This document shows, piece by piece, positions 16,829-24,773 of a stretch of DNA of 39,186 nucleotides. The first letter of the stretch is position 1, and each line of letters starts with the position of its first letter. A program made the translations under genes and the position numbers. This stretch comes from Ruthenibacterium sp. (GTDB taxonomy: Bacteria > Bacillota > Clostridia > Oscillospirales > Ruminococcaceae): contig JAHHSK010000010.1 in assembly GCA_020025255.1 (NCBI GenBank), forward strand, positions 1 through 39,186. The letters are read 5' to 3'. Under the pieces are notes generated by a model. The model was given only the letters and a program-made list of their open reading frames with translations, was not told the origin of the DNA and did not search any database.

Positions 16829-17569
16829 TTATCCCTCCATACCGATCAGCTGACGTGTCACATCGCTCTTCGGTGCGCGGAACACGTCCTCCACCACACC
16901 GCTTTCTGCCAGCCTGCCGTCGCTGATGACCGCCACATGCGAGCAGATCGCTTTTACCACGGCAAGCTCATGTGTGATAATGATAATGGTAACCCCAAGC
17001 TGTTTGTTGATATCGTCCAACAGCGTCAGCATCGCTTTCGTTGTCAGCGGATCGAGCGCACTGGTCGGTTCATCACACAGCAGCATTTCCGGATTGGTTG
17101 CCAGTGCGCGCGCAATGGCAACGCGCTGCTTCTGCCCGCCGGAAAGCTGTGCGGGATAGGCGTTTTTCCGATCCTCCAGCCCTACGATCTTCAGCAGCTC
17201 GGTGACGCGCGCTTCGATCTGCGGCTTTTTCAGCTTTTTTTCCAGCTTGAGCGGAAAGGCAATGTTTTCAAAAACCGTCTTTTGCATCAGCAGATTATAG
17301 CCCTGAAACACAACGCCCATGCTGCGCCGCGCGCGGCGCAGCTGTGCACCGGAAAGCGCCGCGATATTATGCCCGTTCAGGCTGATTTCACCGGAGCTGG
17401 GACGCTCCAACAGCGTCAGGCATCGCAACAGTGTGGATTTGCCCGCCCCGGACATCCCGATGATGCCGTAGATTTCGCCTTTTTCGATATTGAGGTTCAC
17501 ATCCTCCAGCGCTGTTACGCGATGATCCTTACATTCAAATATTTTTGTAAGATGTGAAATTTGAATCAC
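16829..17569 (-). CDS. metN: methionine ABC transporter ATP-binding protein
   Basis: A 246-residue ABC ATPase that powers methionine uptake. Walker A is GMSGAGKST, the signature is LSGGQKQR, Walker B is MLLCDEPTSALD, and the switch His is in IIITHEL. It lacks the C-terminal ACT-like regulatory domain (~100 residues) of E. coli MetN, which is about 340 long, so feedback by internal methionine through that domain is not expected. The open frame continues upstream, but that stretch is the T-box leader. The GTG at 17569, five bases after CAGGAAG, starts directly at the conserved VIQISHLTKIF. Confidence 0.93.
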   Translation of the reverse strand: MIQISHLTKIFECKDHRVTALEDVNLNIEKGEIYGIIGMSGAGKSTLLRCLTLLERPSSGEISLNGHNIAALSGAQLRRARRSMGVVFQGYNLLMQKTVFENIAFPLKLEKKLKKPQIEARVTELLKIVGLEDRKNAYPAQLSGGQKQRVAIARALATNPEMLLCDEPTSALDPLTTKAMLTLLDDINKQLGVTIIIITHELAVVKAICSHVAVISDGRLAESGVVEDVFRAPKSDVTRQLIGMEG

Positions 17570-17616
17570 TGCCGCTTCCTGCCTTTCCGTAATCCGCTGC
17601 CTGCTTTGACAGGCAA

Positions 17617-17913
17617 TAAAAAAACCGCCCTCAGAACGATTCGTTCCAAGGACGGGCATAAATTCAAAGCTCGTGGTACCACCTTGTTTTGCTTTTTCTT
17701 CACAGAAAAAAGCCTCTGCCGCTGCGGCCGTATTTCGGATTACAGCGCGGCACTGTAACGGGTGCACCCGTCATGCACTTACCGGATCGGTTCGCACATG
17801 CAACTCAGAGACCATGTTCGGCCGGACCTGCTTTGCTTCCTTTCACCAAACGGAAGCTCTCTTTGAAAGCCGGTTCACGGCGTACTCTTCTCGTCAACGT
17901 CTTTTGCGTTATG
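17617..17913 (-). ncRNA. T-box riboswitch (predicted tRNA-Met) controlling metNIQ
   Basis: The untranslated leader of metN carries the T-box sequence AAGGTGGTACCACGAG (17670-17685) followed by a strong terminator: a 15-bp stem (17641-17655 with 17625-17639) and a run of seven to eight T. Upstream, a Stem I-like region ends GAACATGGTCTCTGAG, where the ATG at 17813-17815 sits in the usual specifier place, indicating uncharged tRNA-Met as the ligand. When tRNA-Met is uncharged, the T-box sequence would pair with the acceptor end, prevent the terminator and allow transport genes to be read. The T-box motif and terminator are seen directly; the specifier assignment is inferred and agrees with metN. 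Confidence 0.9.
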
Positions 17914-17919
17914 TTCCCA

Positions 17920-17947
17920 ATTATACACCGGTTTGCCGCGCTGTCAA
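17920..17947 (-). promoter_or_regulatory. promoter of the T-box-metNIQ transcript
   Basis: Consensus TTGACA (17942-17947) and consensus TATAAT (17920-17925) on the minus strand, 16 bases apart, just before the T-box leader. Confidence 0.85.
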
Positions 17948-18061
17948 GCCCATTTTTCCCGCACGGCATGCCTTTTTCGCCGCAGATCGTGATTTTTCCG
18001 CTTGAAACCGCGGCAAAATCCAATTCATTACATTTTTGTAACAGTGCCCTTTCGGCGGGTT

Positions 18062-18691
18062 TCATGCGGGATACAAGGCGGTTTTCCCGGCAAGGAATGC
18101 GGAAAACTCCTGCGGTGTGCCGTCTGTCATTTCGCTTTTTGCCAGCACCAGCGCACGCTGATCCGCGCAGATAAGATACAGATGTTCGGTTTCCACCGCA
18201 CATTCAAACGCGCTGTATGCCACCTGCTGTGCATCGTCATCCGCTTTCATTGTCATTCCGCCCGCGTCAAACAGCAGCTCCACGGATTCCCCCTCTTTCT
18301 GTGCCGTATTGCGCAAAAGGGTCTGTGCGGCATCCCGGAATTGCCGGCCCATGCGCGACTGTGCATCCGTTTTCGCGCACAGCACGGCAATGCCCCAAAC
18401 GGCGGAAATGACACCGGCCCAAAACATTATCCAGATCCTTTCCGGCGGGATGAGCGCTGTAAGGATAAATAGAAGCCCTGCCGCAAGGAACACCCAGCCC
18501 CGTGTGCGGCGGCGCGGCTTTTGGGGATGTTTCCCTGCGTACCGCGATGCGGCGTCCGTTACCTTCCACATGCCCGGACACTTGCTGCGCGAGAGCATTT
18601 CCGTGCGCTTTTCCAGCGCACGCGCCGTTTCTTCCAGATAATCTTCTTCCTGCCGTTTGCCGATGCAAAACGAAAAGCGTTCCTTTTCCAC
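18062..18691 (-). CDS. YcxB-like membrane protein of unknown function
   Basis: A 209-residue protein with a charged cytoplasmic N-terminus, two membrane helices (about GWVFLAAGLLFILTALI and IWIMFWAGVISAVWGIAVL) and a soluble C-terminal domain of ~90 residues. That domain, with SVELLFDAGGMTMKADD and HLYLICADQRALVLAKSEM, resembles the YcxB-like fold common in Firmicutes membrane proteins; no activity is known. The GTG at 18691 is used because AAAGGAGGA lies seven bases upstream. It follows the GIY-YIG gene by 13 bases and closes a three-gene operon. Confidence 0.75.
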   Translation of the reverse strand: MEKERFSFCIGKRQEEDYLEETARALEKRTEMLSRSKCPGMWKVTDAASRYAGKHPQKPRRRTRGWVFLAAGLLFILTALIPPERIWIMFWAGVISAVWGIAVLCAKTDAQSRMGRQFRDAAQTLLRNTAQKEGESVELLFDAGGMTMKADDDAQQVAYSAFECAVETEHLYLICADQRALVLAKSEMTDGTPQEFSAFLAGKTALYPA

Positions 18692-18704
18692 AGTCCTTCC
18701 TCCT

Positions 18705-18977
18705 TTATTCGGAGCGATTCTTTTTTTCACGGAATGTGCCGATCAGCCGCAGCTTTTCGGCGCGGGAAAGCCGCTTGATTGCCGCTTCCCGGCGCAGCGC
18801 CGCGCTTTTATCGGCACATTCCTCTGCATAAACCAGCGTCAGCGGGCGGCGGCTGCGCGTATATTTTGCCCCGCGCCCTTCGCTGTGCGCCGCCGCGCGC
18901 TTTTCCAGATCCTTCGTCCAGCCCGTGTACAGCGTATCATCCGCACACCGCAGCATGTAGACGAATGCCCCGCTCAT
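18705..18977 (-). CDS. small GIY-YIG domain protein
   Basis: A 90-residue single-domain GIY-YIG nuclease-like protein of the UPF0213/YhbQ type. The motif reads FVYMLRC...LYTGWT, followed by the conserved Arg/His helix (DLEKRAAAHSEGRGAKYT), RRPLTLVYAEE and the closing KRLSRAEKLRLI. Full length for the family. The cellular role is not established; such proteins may process DNA ends. The ATG at 18977 overlaps the stop of the MYG1-like gene as ATGA, with AGGAGGA in front, showing co-expression. Confidence 0.9.
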   Translation of the reverse strand: MSGAFVYMLRCADDTLYTGWTKDLEKRAAAHSEGRGAKYTRSRRPLTLVYAEECADKSAALRREAAIKRLSRAEKLRLIGTFREKKNRSE

Positions 18978-19798
18978 TCCTCCTGCTCCATTGCCGCCCG
19001 GCAGGCCGCGACCGCATCCTCCTGCGTGCCGGTCGTGATCAGAAAACGGCCCGCATGACAAAAGCGCAGCGTTTCAATGCCGGAAAGCCCCGGCAGATCG
19101 CATTCCGGCGCGCCCGCCCAGTGGCGCGGGAACGGCACCTTCAGTGCAGGCGAACCGAACGCTGCCGGAACGGCCTGTGCCGACCAGCCGCCGCGCTGCG
19201 ACGGATACACTACAAAATATGCCTTGCTGGGGATGAGCTGCTGCTTCCACGGTGCAAAGCGTTCCAGCCGCACGATGCGCCCCTTCATTTTGGAAAGCGC
19301 CTCGTTCACTTCCTTTGCCGCACGCTGCACACTGTAAATGGATTCCAGCTTATGGCGCAGGATGTCCTCGGCCAGCGCGACGGCACACGCAAAGCATTCA
19401 TCGGGGTCTTGCGATTGATCCCAGCGCGGATTATAGCAGGCGATCACGCCCGCAAGCTGATTGCCGCAGCCGGTGTTGTCATCCAGATCCAGCGGCTGAA
19501 CAAAGCCTTCATCAAAGCGTTCTGCACTTTCGCGCCCCACAAGGCCGGGGCCCAGTTCGCGCCATAACAGGCCGAACGCCGCATACGGAACGCCGTTTTC
19601 CCGCACAGGGCTTGCCTTTGCGTGATGATCGAACGGGCCGTCCCCGATATCGAACACCAGGCCGTCATAGCCTTTCGGCACCGTGAAGCCGCGTTCGATG
19701 CGGATTTCGGGATTGCATATTTTCAAAAGAGCGGCACTGAATACATCGTCCGCGTGAAATTTTCCGCCGTGTGTAAAAGCATGATTGGGTATCTGCAA
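18974..19798 (-). CDS. MYG1-family (UPF0160) metal-dependent hydrolase
   Basis: A 274-residue member of the MYG1 family, a DHH-like group with exonuclease activity shown for eukaryotic members. Metal-site signatures are THGGKFHADDVFSAALL near the N-terminus and FDIGDGPFDHH at about 50-60; later FDEGFVQPLDLDDNTGCG and the C-terminal LPGLSGIETLRFCHAGRF also match. The start is TTG at 19798 with GGAG eight bases upstream. It heads an operon with the GIY-YIG and YcxB-like genes, so two putative nucleases are co-transcribed. Substrate in bacteria is unknown. Confidence 0.88.
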   Translation of the reverse strand: MQIPNHAFTHGGKFHADDVFSAALLKICNPEIRIERGFTVPKGYDGLVFDIGDGPFDHHAKASPVRENGVPYAAFGLLWRELGPGLVGRESAERFDEGFVQPLDLDDNTGCGNQLAGVIACYNPRWDQSQDPDECFACAVALAEDILRHKLESIYSVQRAAKEVNEALSKMKGRIVRLERFAPWKQQLIPSKAYFVVYPSQRGGWSAQAVPAAFGSPALKVPFPRHWAGAPECDLPGLSGIETLRFCHAGRFLITTGTQEDAVAACRAAMEQEE

Positions 19799-19834
19799 AA
19801 AATCGTCTCCTTTTTCTGATTCCGCTTACAGCAT

Positions 19835-19862
19835 ACCATATATGAACGGGATTTGGTAGCAA
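19835..19862 (-). promoter_or_regulatory. possible promoter of the MYG1-like operon
   Basis: On the minus strand TTGCTA (19857-19862) and TATGGT (19835-19840) are 16 bases apart, 37 bases before the TTG start. Modest match. Confidence 0.4.
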
Positions 19863-20079
19863 TTTTTTGTCTTTGCCTGCAAAAGCTTTGCCGGATTCCG
19901 TTCCGATACATATTTTTTGCATCGTGCATTATATCTTATATTGTGCTTTCGTTTCGTTCCCATTGCACAAAAAAGCGCGAAGCCCGCAGATTTTTGTAGA
20001 TTCCCGGTTGGATTCCGTGGTATACTCAAGCTGATTCCGTTTGTTTTATTTCAAAGCGATTCAAAAAGGGGGGCATACT

Positions 20080-22245
20080 ATGGTCTATTCACGCAGATAC
20101 CGCCGCAAACGCATGCTGATGATCCTTGCCTGCGTTCTTGCCGCCGTGCTTATTTTGGGCTGTGTTTTATTTTGGTTTGTGCTTCGTCCGGCGCACCGCG
20201 GCCTTGCCAGTGCCCGTGTACCGCAGCAGCCGGTGTTCGGCGTGCGCTTTGGCTCCGATGCCGCATTTGCCCAAGCTTCGCCCGAAGAACTGGATACTTA
20301 CTTTCAACAGGCTGTCCGCTTTGCCAAAGAGCACGGGATGAACACGGTGTTTTTCGATGTGCTCAACGAGGCCGACGGCGTCGGCTTCCGCGACCGAACC
20401 TTTGCAACATGGGCAGGCGCCGGTTCGCAGGATTCGCTGTTCCATAAATACGACCCGCTTGCCTCGCTGTGTGAAATCGCATCGGCTGAAGGGATCTCCG
20501 TGCGCGCCGTCGCACCGGAAATTTCCGGCGATAAGGATTGGGAGCATACGCTGCGCCGTTTGAAAAAGAATTACGCCATAGCCGGTCTTTCCATAGAGGG
20601 CAGCGCGCTTTTGGATTATGAAACACAGCAGGAAATCGTTTATATCCCCGAAGCGGATTTTGCAAAGCCCGAAGTGCTGGTCAAACATACGCTCGGCGGC
20701 GAAATCCCAAACACCGCCTTTGATTACGAAGCCTGCCTTGCACACGGCGAGGAGCTGAGCCTTCTTGCAAGTGTACTGGATTCCACCGTGGAGCGCCCCG
20801 TGCTTTTGAACTACACCCCGCCCAAGGCGCTTTCGATACAGTACCCCGTCCAAGGGGCAAAAATCTACACCGAAACCTGCTTTGTCATGGGTACATCCGA
20901 CCCCGAACAGCCGCTGACATTCAACGATGCTGGCGTGGAAACGCGCGCACCCGGCGGCACGTTCGGTGTGCTTGCCGCTCTTTCCTACGGCGAAAACGTC
21001 CTGACCCTGCGCCAGGGCGGGCAGGAGGTGAGCGTCACCGTCGTGCGCCCCGAACCGCCGAAGCCGGACCCTGCGGCACCCCGGCCCGAACCGCCCGAGG
21101 AACTTGCCCACGATGCCACCACTGCCGTCGAGGCAGGCACTCCGATCCGCATTGACGGCTGGATCACAAGCCTTTTGCGTGACCCGGAAAACGATGCCAG
21201 CATCAACGAAACCGTGCGCCGCGGCGCGGTTGCCCGCGTGACCGAATGTGTGCAAACCGTGCGAAAGGGCAAAAAGACATGGGCCTATCAGCTTGCAAGC
21301 GGGGACTATGTACTGGCAAGCAGCACGACCCCTCTTTCCGAACCTTCCGATACGGGCTTTTCCTTTACCGGTGCTTCGGCGCAGAAAACCGATTACGGCG
21401 AAGCCGTGACGTTCACCGGCCGGGGCACGCCGCTTGCCTACACCAACATGGTGGACGGCAATCTTGTCATGGATTTTTATGACGCCGCTTTTGCCGCCGA
21501 TTTTGCCGTGAGCGATTCCGCGATGATCGCTGAAACGATCGTGGAGCCGAACGACCGCTTCACGCGCATCACCTTCCAATTCACCCAGCCCGTCTGGGGG
21601 CATACTGTGGAATATACCGAGGACGGCACGACCAAGATCCTGCTGAAAAAGCAGCCGGTGCGCAGTGATGTATTCGGCAAGCCCCTTACCGGTGTGAGCA
21701 TTCTGCTGGATGCAGGACACGGCGATCAGGATACCGGAGCGATCGGCCCGGCCGGCGCGGATGCCCCCACCGAAAAAGATGCCAACCTTGCGCTGATGAA
21801 TGCCGTAAAATACCGGCTGGAGCAAATGGGCGCTTCGGTGCAGACGATCCGAACCGATGATTCCTTCCTTTCCTTGGAGGATCGCAACCGGGCGATCATC
21901 ACCGGACAGCCGGATTTCTTCCTTTCGCTGCATCACAATTCGATCGATCTGCGCGTGGATGCCAACCAATCCTCCGGCACGGAATGTTATTATTTTTATC
22001 CTGCCGGAAAGGAACTGGCCAAAACGCTTGCGGAAAACGTCGCCGGTGCCACCGGGCGTGCCAACCGCGGCGCACACTGGGGCTATTATTATGTCACGCG
22101 CAGTACCGTGTGCCCCGCGGTTCTGCTGGAAACCGGCTTTATGGTCAACCCGAACGAATATGAACAGCTGACAAGCGATGCCCAGCTGCTGGCCGCCGGG
22201 GACGCGATCGCCCGCAGCATTCTTGCCTGTGTTCCAAAGGCATGA
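20080..22245 (+). CDS. multidomain N-acetylmuramoyl-L-alanine amidase (Amidase_3) with GH-like N-terminus
   Basis: A 721-residue cell-surface protein. A basic N-terminus and one membrane helix (MLMILACVLAAVLILGCVL region) anchor it. Residues ~50-210 resemble the front half of a GH10-like (GHL10) TIM barrel (FGVRFGSD, AKEHGMNTVFFDVLNEADG, KYDPLASLCEIA). A beta-rich Ig-like segment (IQYPVQGAKIYTE, GENVLTLRQGG), a Pro-rich linker, an SH3-like part and an AMIN-like part follow. The last ~190 residues are a zinc amidase: LDAGHGDQDTGA, EKDANL, SLHHNS and the catalytic Glu in LLETGFMVN. It should cut the bond between MurNAc and the stem peptide. The ATG at 20080 follows AAAAAGGGGGG. The half-length GH-like domain is probably non-catalytic. 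Confidence 0.88.
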   Translation: MVYSRRYRRKRMLMILACVLAAVLILGCVLFWFVLRPAHRGLASARVPQQPVFGVRFGSDAAFAQASPEELDTYFQQAVRFAKEHGMNTVFFDVLNEADGVGFRDRTFATWAGAGSQDSLFHKYDPLASLCEIASAEGISVRAVAPEISGDKDWEHTLRRLKKNYAIAGLSIEGSALLDYETQQEIVYIPEADFAKPEVLVKHTLGGEIPNTAFDYEACLAHGEELSLLASVLDSTVERPVLLNYTPPKALSIQYPVQGAKIYTETCFVMGTSDPEQPLTFNDAGVETRAPGGTFGVLAALSYGENVLTLRQGGQEVSVTVVRPEPPKPDPAAPRPEPPEELAHDATTAVEAGTPIRIDGWITSLLRDPENDASINETVRRGAVARVTECVQTVRKGKKTWAYQLASGDYVLASSTTPLSEPSDTGFSFTGASAQKTDYGEAVTFTGRGTPLAYTNMVDGNLVMDFYDAAFAADFAVSDSAMIAETIVEPNDRFTRITFQFTQPVWGHTVEYTEDGTTKILLKKQPVRSDVFGKPLTGVSILLDAGHGDQDTGAIGPAGADAPTEKDANLALMNAVKYRLEQMGASVQTIRTDDSFLSLEDRNRAIITGQPDFFLSLHHNSIDLRVDANQSSGTECYYFYPAGKELAKTLAENVAGATGRANRGAHWGYYYVTRSTVCPAVLLETGFMVNPNEYEQLTSDAQLLAAGDAIARSILACVPKA

Positions 22246-22268
22246 TCCTGCCGGCTGCCCTATCCATA

Positions 22269-22307
22269 AAAACGCCGCTGGCGCAGTTCATGCACCAGCG
22301 GCGTTTT
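22269..22307. terminator. bidirectional terminator, amidase/CNNM genes
   Basis: A 13-bp stem, AAAACGCCGCTGG with CCAGCGGCGTTTT, around a 13-base loop between two converging genes. Confidence 0.88.
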
Positions 22308-22342
22308 CTGTCTTTATTTGCGGTTTTTCGGTGCGGCGCACA

Positions 22343-23626
22343 TCAGCTTTTTACGGCAGCTGGCTCCGGCTGCGTCTGCGTGCGGCAGATGAACAGGCTT
22401 TCGATGCGCCGTTCCTGCACGCTGCGCACCTCGACTTCCAGCTCCTTATATGCAAAATGCTCGCCCTCTTCGGGGATATGCCCCAAAACCTCCAATGCCC
22501 AGCCGCCGACGGAGTTGTAATCACATTCAAACTCCTTATCCGAAAAGCCGATCGCATCAAAGAAATCTTCGATATCCACATCGCCCTCCACAAGCCAGCT
22601 GTTTTCCGAAAGCGCGCGGATATCCATTTCGTCCTTATCGGATTCATCGCGGATATCACCGACCAGCTCTTCCAAGATATCCTCCATGGTCACAAGCCCC
22701 AATACACCGCCGTGTTCATCCGTTACGATCGCAATATGCTGCTGGCTGCGGCGGAATTCCGCCAGCAGCTCTTTGATGCGCTTGGAACGGTACACAAACA
22801 GCACATCGCTCATCAGTTCGGTTGGCACCCATGTGCGTCCGGCTGCAATCGCTGCCAGAACATCCTTCACATGGATGACCCCGATGATATGATCGACCGA
22901 ATCTTCATAAACCGGGATGCGGGAATATCCCCCCTCGATGCAAAGCTGCAAAAGCTCTTGCGGCGAGGCACTGGCGGAAATGGCCGCCATATCGACACGC
23001 GGCGTCAGGATATCCTGCACCATAGTGTCGTCAAATTCAATTACCGACTGGATGATTTCGGTTTCCTGCCGATCAAGAACGCCCTCTTCGCCCACGGTAT
23101 CTATGATCGTTTTCAGTTCTTCCTGCGTTACGCTGGGCTGCACGTTCAGCTCTGCCGAACGGTTGCCGGTAAAAATGCGCTTGATCTGCACAAAAATCCA
23201 CACCAGCGGCGAAAGCAGCGTTTTGATGATGTACAGCGGCCCGCTGATGGCGGCGCTGATCTTTTCGGGATTTTCTTTTGCAAAGCTCTTAGGCAATATC
23301 TCACCGAAAATCAGGACAAGCACCGTGATGATCGCTGTTGCGACCGCCGCGCCCTGCTGCCCCAGCAGCGTGGTCGCGATCAGTGTGGAAAGCGAAGATG
23401 CCGTAAGGTTGACAACGTTGTTTCCGATCAAAATTGCGGAAAGGGTTCTGTCGTAATCCTCGGAAAGGCCAAGCACGCGCTGTGCTTTTTTGTCGCCGTC
23501 ATCCGCTTTGTTTTTCATGCGGATGCGGTTCACGCAGGAAAGCGCCGTTTCACTTGCAGAGAAAAATGCAGAAAAAAGAAGCAAAACGATCAGGGAAAGG
23601 TACATACTGGGTCCGGGTGTATCCAA
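22343..23626 (-). CDS. CNNM/CorC-type (hemolysin C family) transport protein
   Basis: A 427-residue protein with the order DUF21/CNNM membrane domain (residues ~8-190), two CBS domains (~205-330) and a C-terminal CorC_HlyC domain. Landmarks are FFSASETALSCVNRIRMK and the NNVVNL helix, IFGEILPKSFAKENPE, MVQDILTPRVDM, YSRIPVYEDSVDHIIGVIHVKD, IVTDEHGGVLGLVTMEDILEELVGDI and GWALEVLGHIPEEGE. Relatives move or sense Mg2+ or other divalent ions. The start is TTG at 23626, nine bases after AGGAG; the first ATG, seven codons in, has no ribosome site. It is a single gene with its own promoter. Confidence 0.92.
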   Translation of the reverse strand: MDTPGPSMYLSLIVLLLFSAFFSASETALSCVNRIRMKNKADDGDKKAQRVLGLSEDYDRTLSAILIGNNVVNLTASSLSTLIATTLLGQQGAAVATAIITVLVLIFGEILPKSFAKENPEKISAAISGPLYIIKTLLSPLVWIFVQIKRIFTGNRSAELNVQPSVTQEELKTIIDTVGEEGVLDRQETEIIQSVIEFDDTMVQDILTPRVDMAAISASASPQELLQLCIEGGYSRIPVYEDSVDHIIGVIHVKDVLAAIAAGRTWVPTELMSDVLFVYRSKRIKELLAEFRRSQQHIAIVTDEHGGVLGLVTMEDILEELVGDIRDESDKDEMDIRALSENSWLVEGDVDIEDFFDAIGFSDKEFECDYNSVGGWALEVLGHIPEEGEHFAYKELEVEVRSVQERRIESLFICRTQTQPEPAAVKS

Positions 23627-23700
23627 AAAACCACACTCCTGTAAACATAAAATTTCCCGACTGCGGTTTGCGCCGTCAGGATATAAAGTAAATCCCTTCT

Positions 23701-23729
23701 ATTATAACAGAGCCGTTTCGGCTGCGCAA
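23701..23729 (-). promoter_or_regulatory. promoter of the CNNM/CorC gene
   Basis: On the minus strand TTGCGC (23724-23729) and consensus TATAAT (23701-23706) are 17 bases apart, about 75 bases before the TTG start. Confidence 0.65.
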
Positions 23730-23805
23730 GCAGAAAAGCGGCTGTTTTCCTTTCCCTTTTGTGCCGATTTATGCCTGCACCGGGAATCATTCGTCGAACT
23801 GCACA

Positions 23806-23839
23806 AAAAGGACCCCAGCCCGAACGGCGGAGCCCTTTT
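23806..23839 (-). terminator. possible imperfect terminator after the small membrane-protein gene
   Basis: AAAAGG pairs with CCTTTT and inner GCC with GGC, with mismatches; a CCTTTTTGTG run follows on the minus strand. It lies about 150 bases past the 72-aa gene stop. Confidence 0.4.
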
Positions 23840-23991
23840 ATTCTTTTTATGCATCCTGTCAGATGATTGGAAGTTCTCTGCCGGGATCCTGTATACAGCT
23901 GCATCCATGATCCCTTGATTGCACCAATCCGCACTTCAAAGTGCAGTGATCGATAGGTTAGGGATGAATCCTTTCAGAGATACTAAACCTT

Positions 23992-24210
23992 TTATTTTCG
24001 GATACTTTTAATAATCGGGATCAGTCCGACTACGGCGCACAGCCCGAAGTATCCCGGCTGGTGTGTCATCAGACAAAGAATAACAATGCTCTCAAGAAAC
24101 ACTGCGACCGCAAGGTATGTTTTCTTGATTTTTCGTGTCGCGATCAGATGCACAATGACAAGTGCCAGCAGTGAAAACACTATGGAGCCTATGATGAGTA
24201 AAAGCTTCAT
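23992..24210 (-). CDS. small hydrophobic membrane protein, unknown
   Basis: A 72-residue protein that is almost entirely membrane helix: LLLIIGSIVFSLLALVIVHL, a basic RKIKK turn, YLAVAVFLESIVILCLM, and a last helix FGLCAVVGLIPIIKSI with a basic end. The ATG at 24210 has GGAGGG four bases upstream. I do not recognise the family. It sits alone between the CNNM gene and a HAD gene, behind an extended -10 promoter, a 21-bp interrupted palindrome and a short upstream reading frame, suggesting regulated expression. Confidence 0.65.
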   Translation of the reverse strand: MKLLLIIGSIVFSLLALVIVHLIATRKIKKTYLAVAVFLESIVILCLMTHQPGYFGLCAVVGLIPIIKSIRK

Positions 24211-24266
24211 ATTCCCTCCGTAAAATATTATTTCTTGACGCAGCCGCAGACCGCACCGGGTATTCC

Positions 24267-24335
24267 TTATGCGCAGATAGTCTGCAGCCACCGGGTTGCT
24301 TGCCCGCTGCAATGCATGGCGTCTGCATCTGCCAT
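24267..24335 (-). CDS. candidate 22-residue upstream (leader) peptide
   Basis: A short frame coding MADADAMHCSGQATRWLQTI plus two residues starts at ATG 24335 with a perfect GGAGG six bases upstream and stops at TAA 24267-24269, 56 bases before the 72-aa gene. It has no obvious run of one amino acid, so it is not a classic attenuator peptide. It may be a regulatory upstream frame or a decayed gene remnant. Confidence 0.35.
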   Translation of the reverse strand: MADADAMHCSGQATRWLQTICA

Positions 24336-24425
24336 GGTGAACCTCCGCAGGATGCGCCTTTCAGAGGAGCGTTATACCGTTCCTTTGTGCTCCAAATGAA
24401 GCATCCTTTTTCCGGCATGCTGAAA

Positions 24426-24446
24426 CTGTCAGAATGATTTTGACAG
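24426..24446. promoter_or_regulatory. 21-bp interrupted palindrome, possible operator
   Basis: CTGTCAnAATnATTnTGACAG is a perfect two-fold symmetric sequence except for the three separator bases. It lies about 20 bases downstream of the predicted start of the minus-strand transcript, a place typical for a repressor site; it could instead act as an RNA hairpin. Confidence 0.45.
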
Positions 24447-24469
24447 GTATGACAAAATAAGTTTTTATT

Positions 24470-24478
24470 ATTATAGCA
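24470..24478 (-). promoter_or_regulatory. extended -10 promoter for the small membrane-protein gene
   Basis: The minus strand reads TGCTATAAT, an extended -10 with the consensus hexamer; no good -35 box is present, which such promoters tolerate. Confidence 0.55.
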
Positions 24479-24707
24479 CACCTCCCTGCATTTTTGTATA
24501 TTGTTTCTGTAAATCTTTCTTTTCCTGTGATTTGTGTTCTGCCGGGTGAAACAGGCGGATACCGGCAGGATCGGCGGGGTGTCTCCTGTCAATCCCAAAA
24601 AGGAAAAGGGCGGCTGTTCCCCTGCCGCTTTCCGCTTTTTTGCAAAACTTTCACGCACATTCTGCCCGATGCGCACGGCGGGGCTTTCTTTTCCTGCGTG
24701 CATCCTG

Positions 24708-24713
24708 TATAAT
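24708..24713 (+). promoter_or_regulatory. -10 box for the HAD gene
   Basis: A consensus TATAAT 60 bases before the HAD start; the matching -35 (TTTCTT) is weak. Confidence 0.45.
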
Positions 24714-24773
24714 ATGGAGCGGCGGCGTGCGCCGTGCATGCCGTACAACAAAAAAAGAGAGGGATCTCAACAC

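Larger units (their letters stand above)
23627..23991. other. intergenic region without a convincing gene
   Basis: It holds the promoter of the CNNM gene at its left end and a weak hairpin at 23806-23839. I see no start codon with a ribosome site and a conserved-looking frame here, and no tRNA-like fold. Confidence 0.5.
24336..24773. other. intergenic region between divergent small-protein and HAD genes
   Basis: Apart from two promoters and the palindrome listed separately, I see no gene. A long minus-strand open stretch covers it but has no ribosome site and an unprotein-like, Cys/Arg-rich composition. Confidence 0.5.

Noticed and set aside
14724..16853. 709-codon plus-strand open frame
   Set aside because: Antisense shadow of the MATE, metQ and metI genes, which have clear family motifs and ribosome sites on the other strand.
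17570..17767. N-terminal extension of MetN by 66 residues
   Set aside because: The stretch is the terminator and T-box of the leader RNA; homology of MetN begins at the GTG at 17569.
20167..22077. 636-codon minus-strand open frame
   Set aside because: Antisense to the amidase gene; composition (His, Arg, Ala rich) typical of a shadow in GC-rich DNA.
24092..24751. 219-codon minus-strand open frame
   Set aside because: No ribosome site at its start, Cys/Arg-rich unprotein-like composition, overlaps the 72-aa gene in another frame and the HAD promoter.
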